From: G020354645 sp050053515
GTDB taxonomy: Bacteria > Desulfobacterota > Desulfobacteria > Desulfobacterales > G020354645
Direction: 5' to 3'
Assembly: GCA_050053515.1 (NCBI GenBank)
Contig: JASFTQ010000089.1
Coordinates: 1 to 14,418, forward strand
Length of the DNA stretch: 14,418 nt
Shown here: in pieces, positions 14,172 through 14,418 of the stretch
How positions within the stretch are numbered: the first letter of the stretch is position 1
How the letters are laid out: each line of letters starts with the position of its first letter
Made by a program: the position numbers and the translations under genes
Notes under the pieces: generated by a model
The model's input: the letters and a program-made list of their open reading frames with translations, nothing else
What the model was told of the DNA's origin: nothing
The model's database searches: none

Positions 14172-14418
14172 CCCAAGTTCTAGAAGCAGTTTCAAAACTT
14201 CCTTTATCGCCTGTTTGCGACTTTTGTATGGCGCTAAGCTTGCTTCACTAAATCTTGAAATAACATTCCGAAGAAAAGCAAAATAAAGATCGCCTGGCAG
14301 GTGGTAAATATTTGAGGGATCGGGGTATTTTTTTCACGGCAAGCTGATCGCTCCTGCGCTTCCAAGGGGCACAGGGCTATTGCCGCCGAGAAAGGCAAAA
14401 CACGGTGTCCGTTATTGT
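14172..14418. other. Downstream end of the window, no gene seen
   Basis: These 247 bases hold no supported reading frame. CGGCAA near 14337-14342 and TTGCCG near 14380-14385 are complementary arms about 37 bases apart, and a run of seven Ts lies near 14329-14335. No clear terminator for the NifX-like gene could be assigned. The next gene, if any, lies beyond the edge. Confidence 0.4.

Noticed and set aside
13755..14195. Long reading frame on the minus strand opposite the NifX-like gene
   Set aside because: It is an antisense shadow of a clearly recognised domain, without a ribosome-binding site or family likeness.

Overview
The window looks like part of a chromosome of an anaerobic, probably sulfur-metabolising member of the Desulfobacterota, close to the Desulfobacterales. 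This is an inference from gene content: a multi-subunit iron-sulfur/molybdenum redox complex, a TauE/SafE transporter with a large extracytoplasmic domain, a sigma-54 two-component system and a NifX-like protein with a Gly/Met/Arg tail. No rRNA or other phylogenetic marker is present to prove it.

Left block (100-5930, minus strand). Five genes form one operon, read right to left: a cytoplasmic molybdopterin oxidoreductase of the polysulfide/thiosulfate-reductase type, a four-cluster ferredoxin subunit, a NuoE/HydC-type subunit, a NuoF/HydB-type flavoprotein with extra ferredoxin domains, and a small NuoG/HoxU-like iron-sulfur subunit with a zinc-ribbon tail. Visible ligands account for about ten [4Fe-4S] and two [2Fe-2S] clusters, FMN and Mo/W-bisMGD. 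There is no Tat signal and no membrane anchor subunit. I read it as a soluble NAD(P)-linked, possibly electron-bifurcating, molybdo- or tungstoenzyme. The substrate is not known; the residue after the metal-ligand Cys argues against formate.

Middle (5931-6547) is a 617-base divergent control region. It carries one good sigma-54 (-24/-12) promoter facing each way, with a palindrome and other repeats between them. Rightward (6548-9508) lie a four-helix membrane protein of unknown function, a TauE/SafE family transporter, a structured spacer built of octamer repeats in opposite orientation, and a three-helix coiled-coil membrane protein whose topology resembles the Oxa1/EMC3 group.

Right block (9933-13322) is a tightly coupled signalling cassette. 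It holds a small His-containing membrane protein, a membrane PAS histidine kinase overlapping it by ATGA, and an NtrC-type sigma-54 response regulator overlapping the kinase. Since this activator needs sigma-54 promoters, the two divergent ones are its obvious candidate targets. That would make the window one regulated system: sensor, kinase, activator, redox complex and membrane transporter.

The last gene (13737-14171) is a NifX/NafY-domain protein behind its own sigma-70-like promoter, with a 24-base palindrome overlapping the expected transcription start. It seems separate from the rest. No tRNA, rRNA, CRISPR array or insertion sequence was seen.
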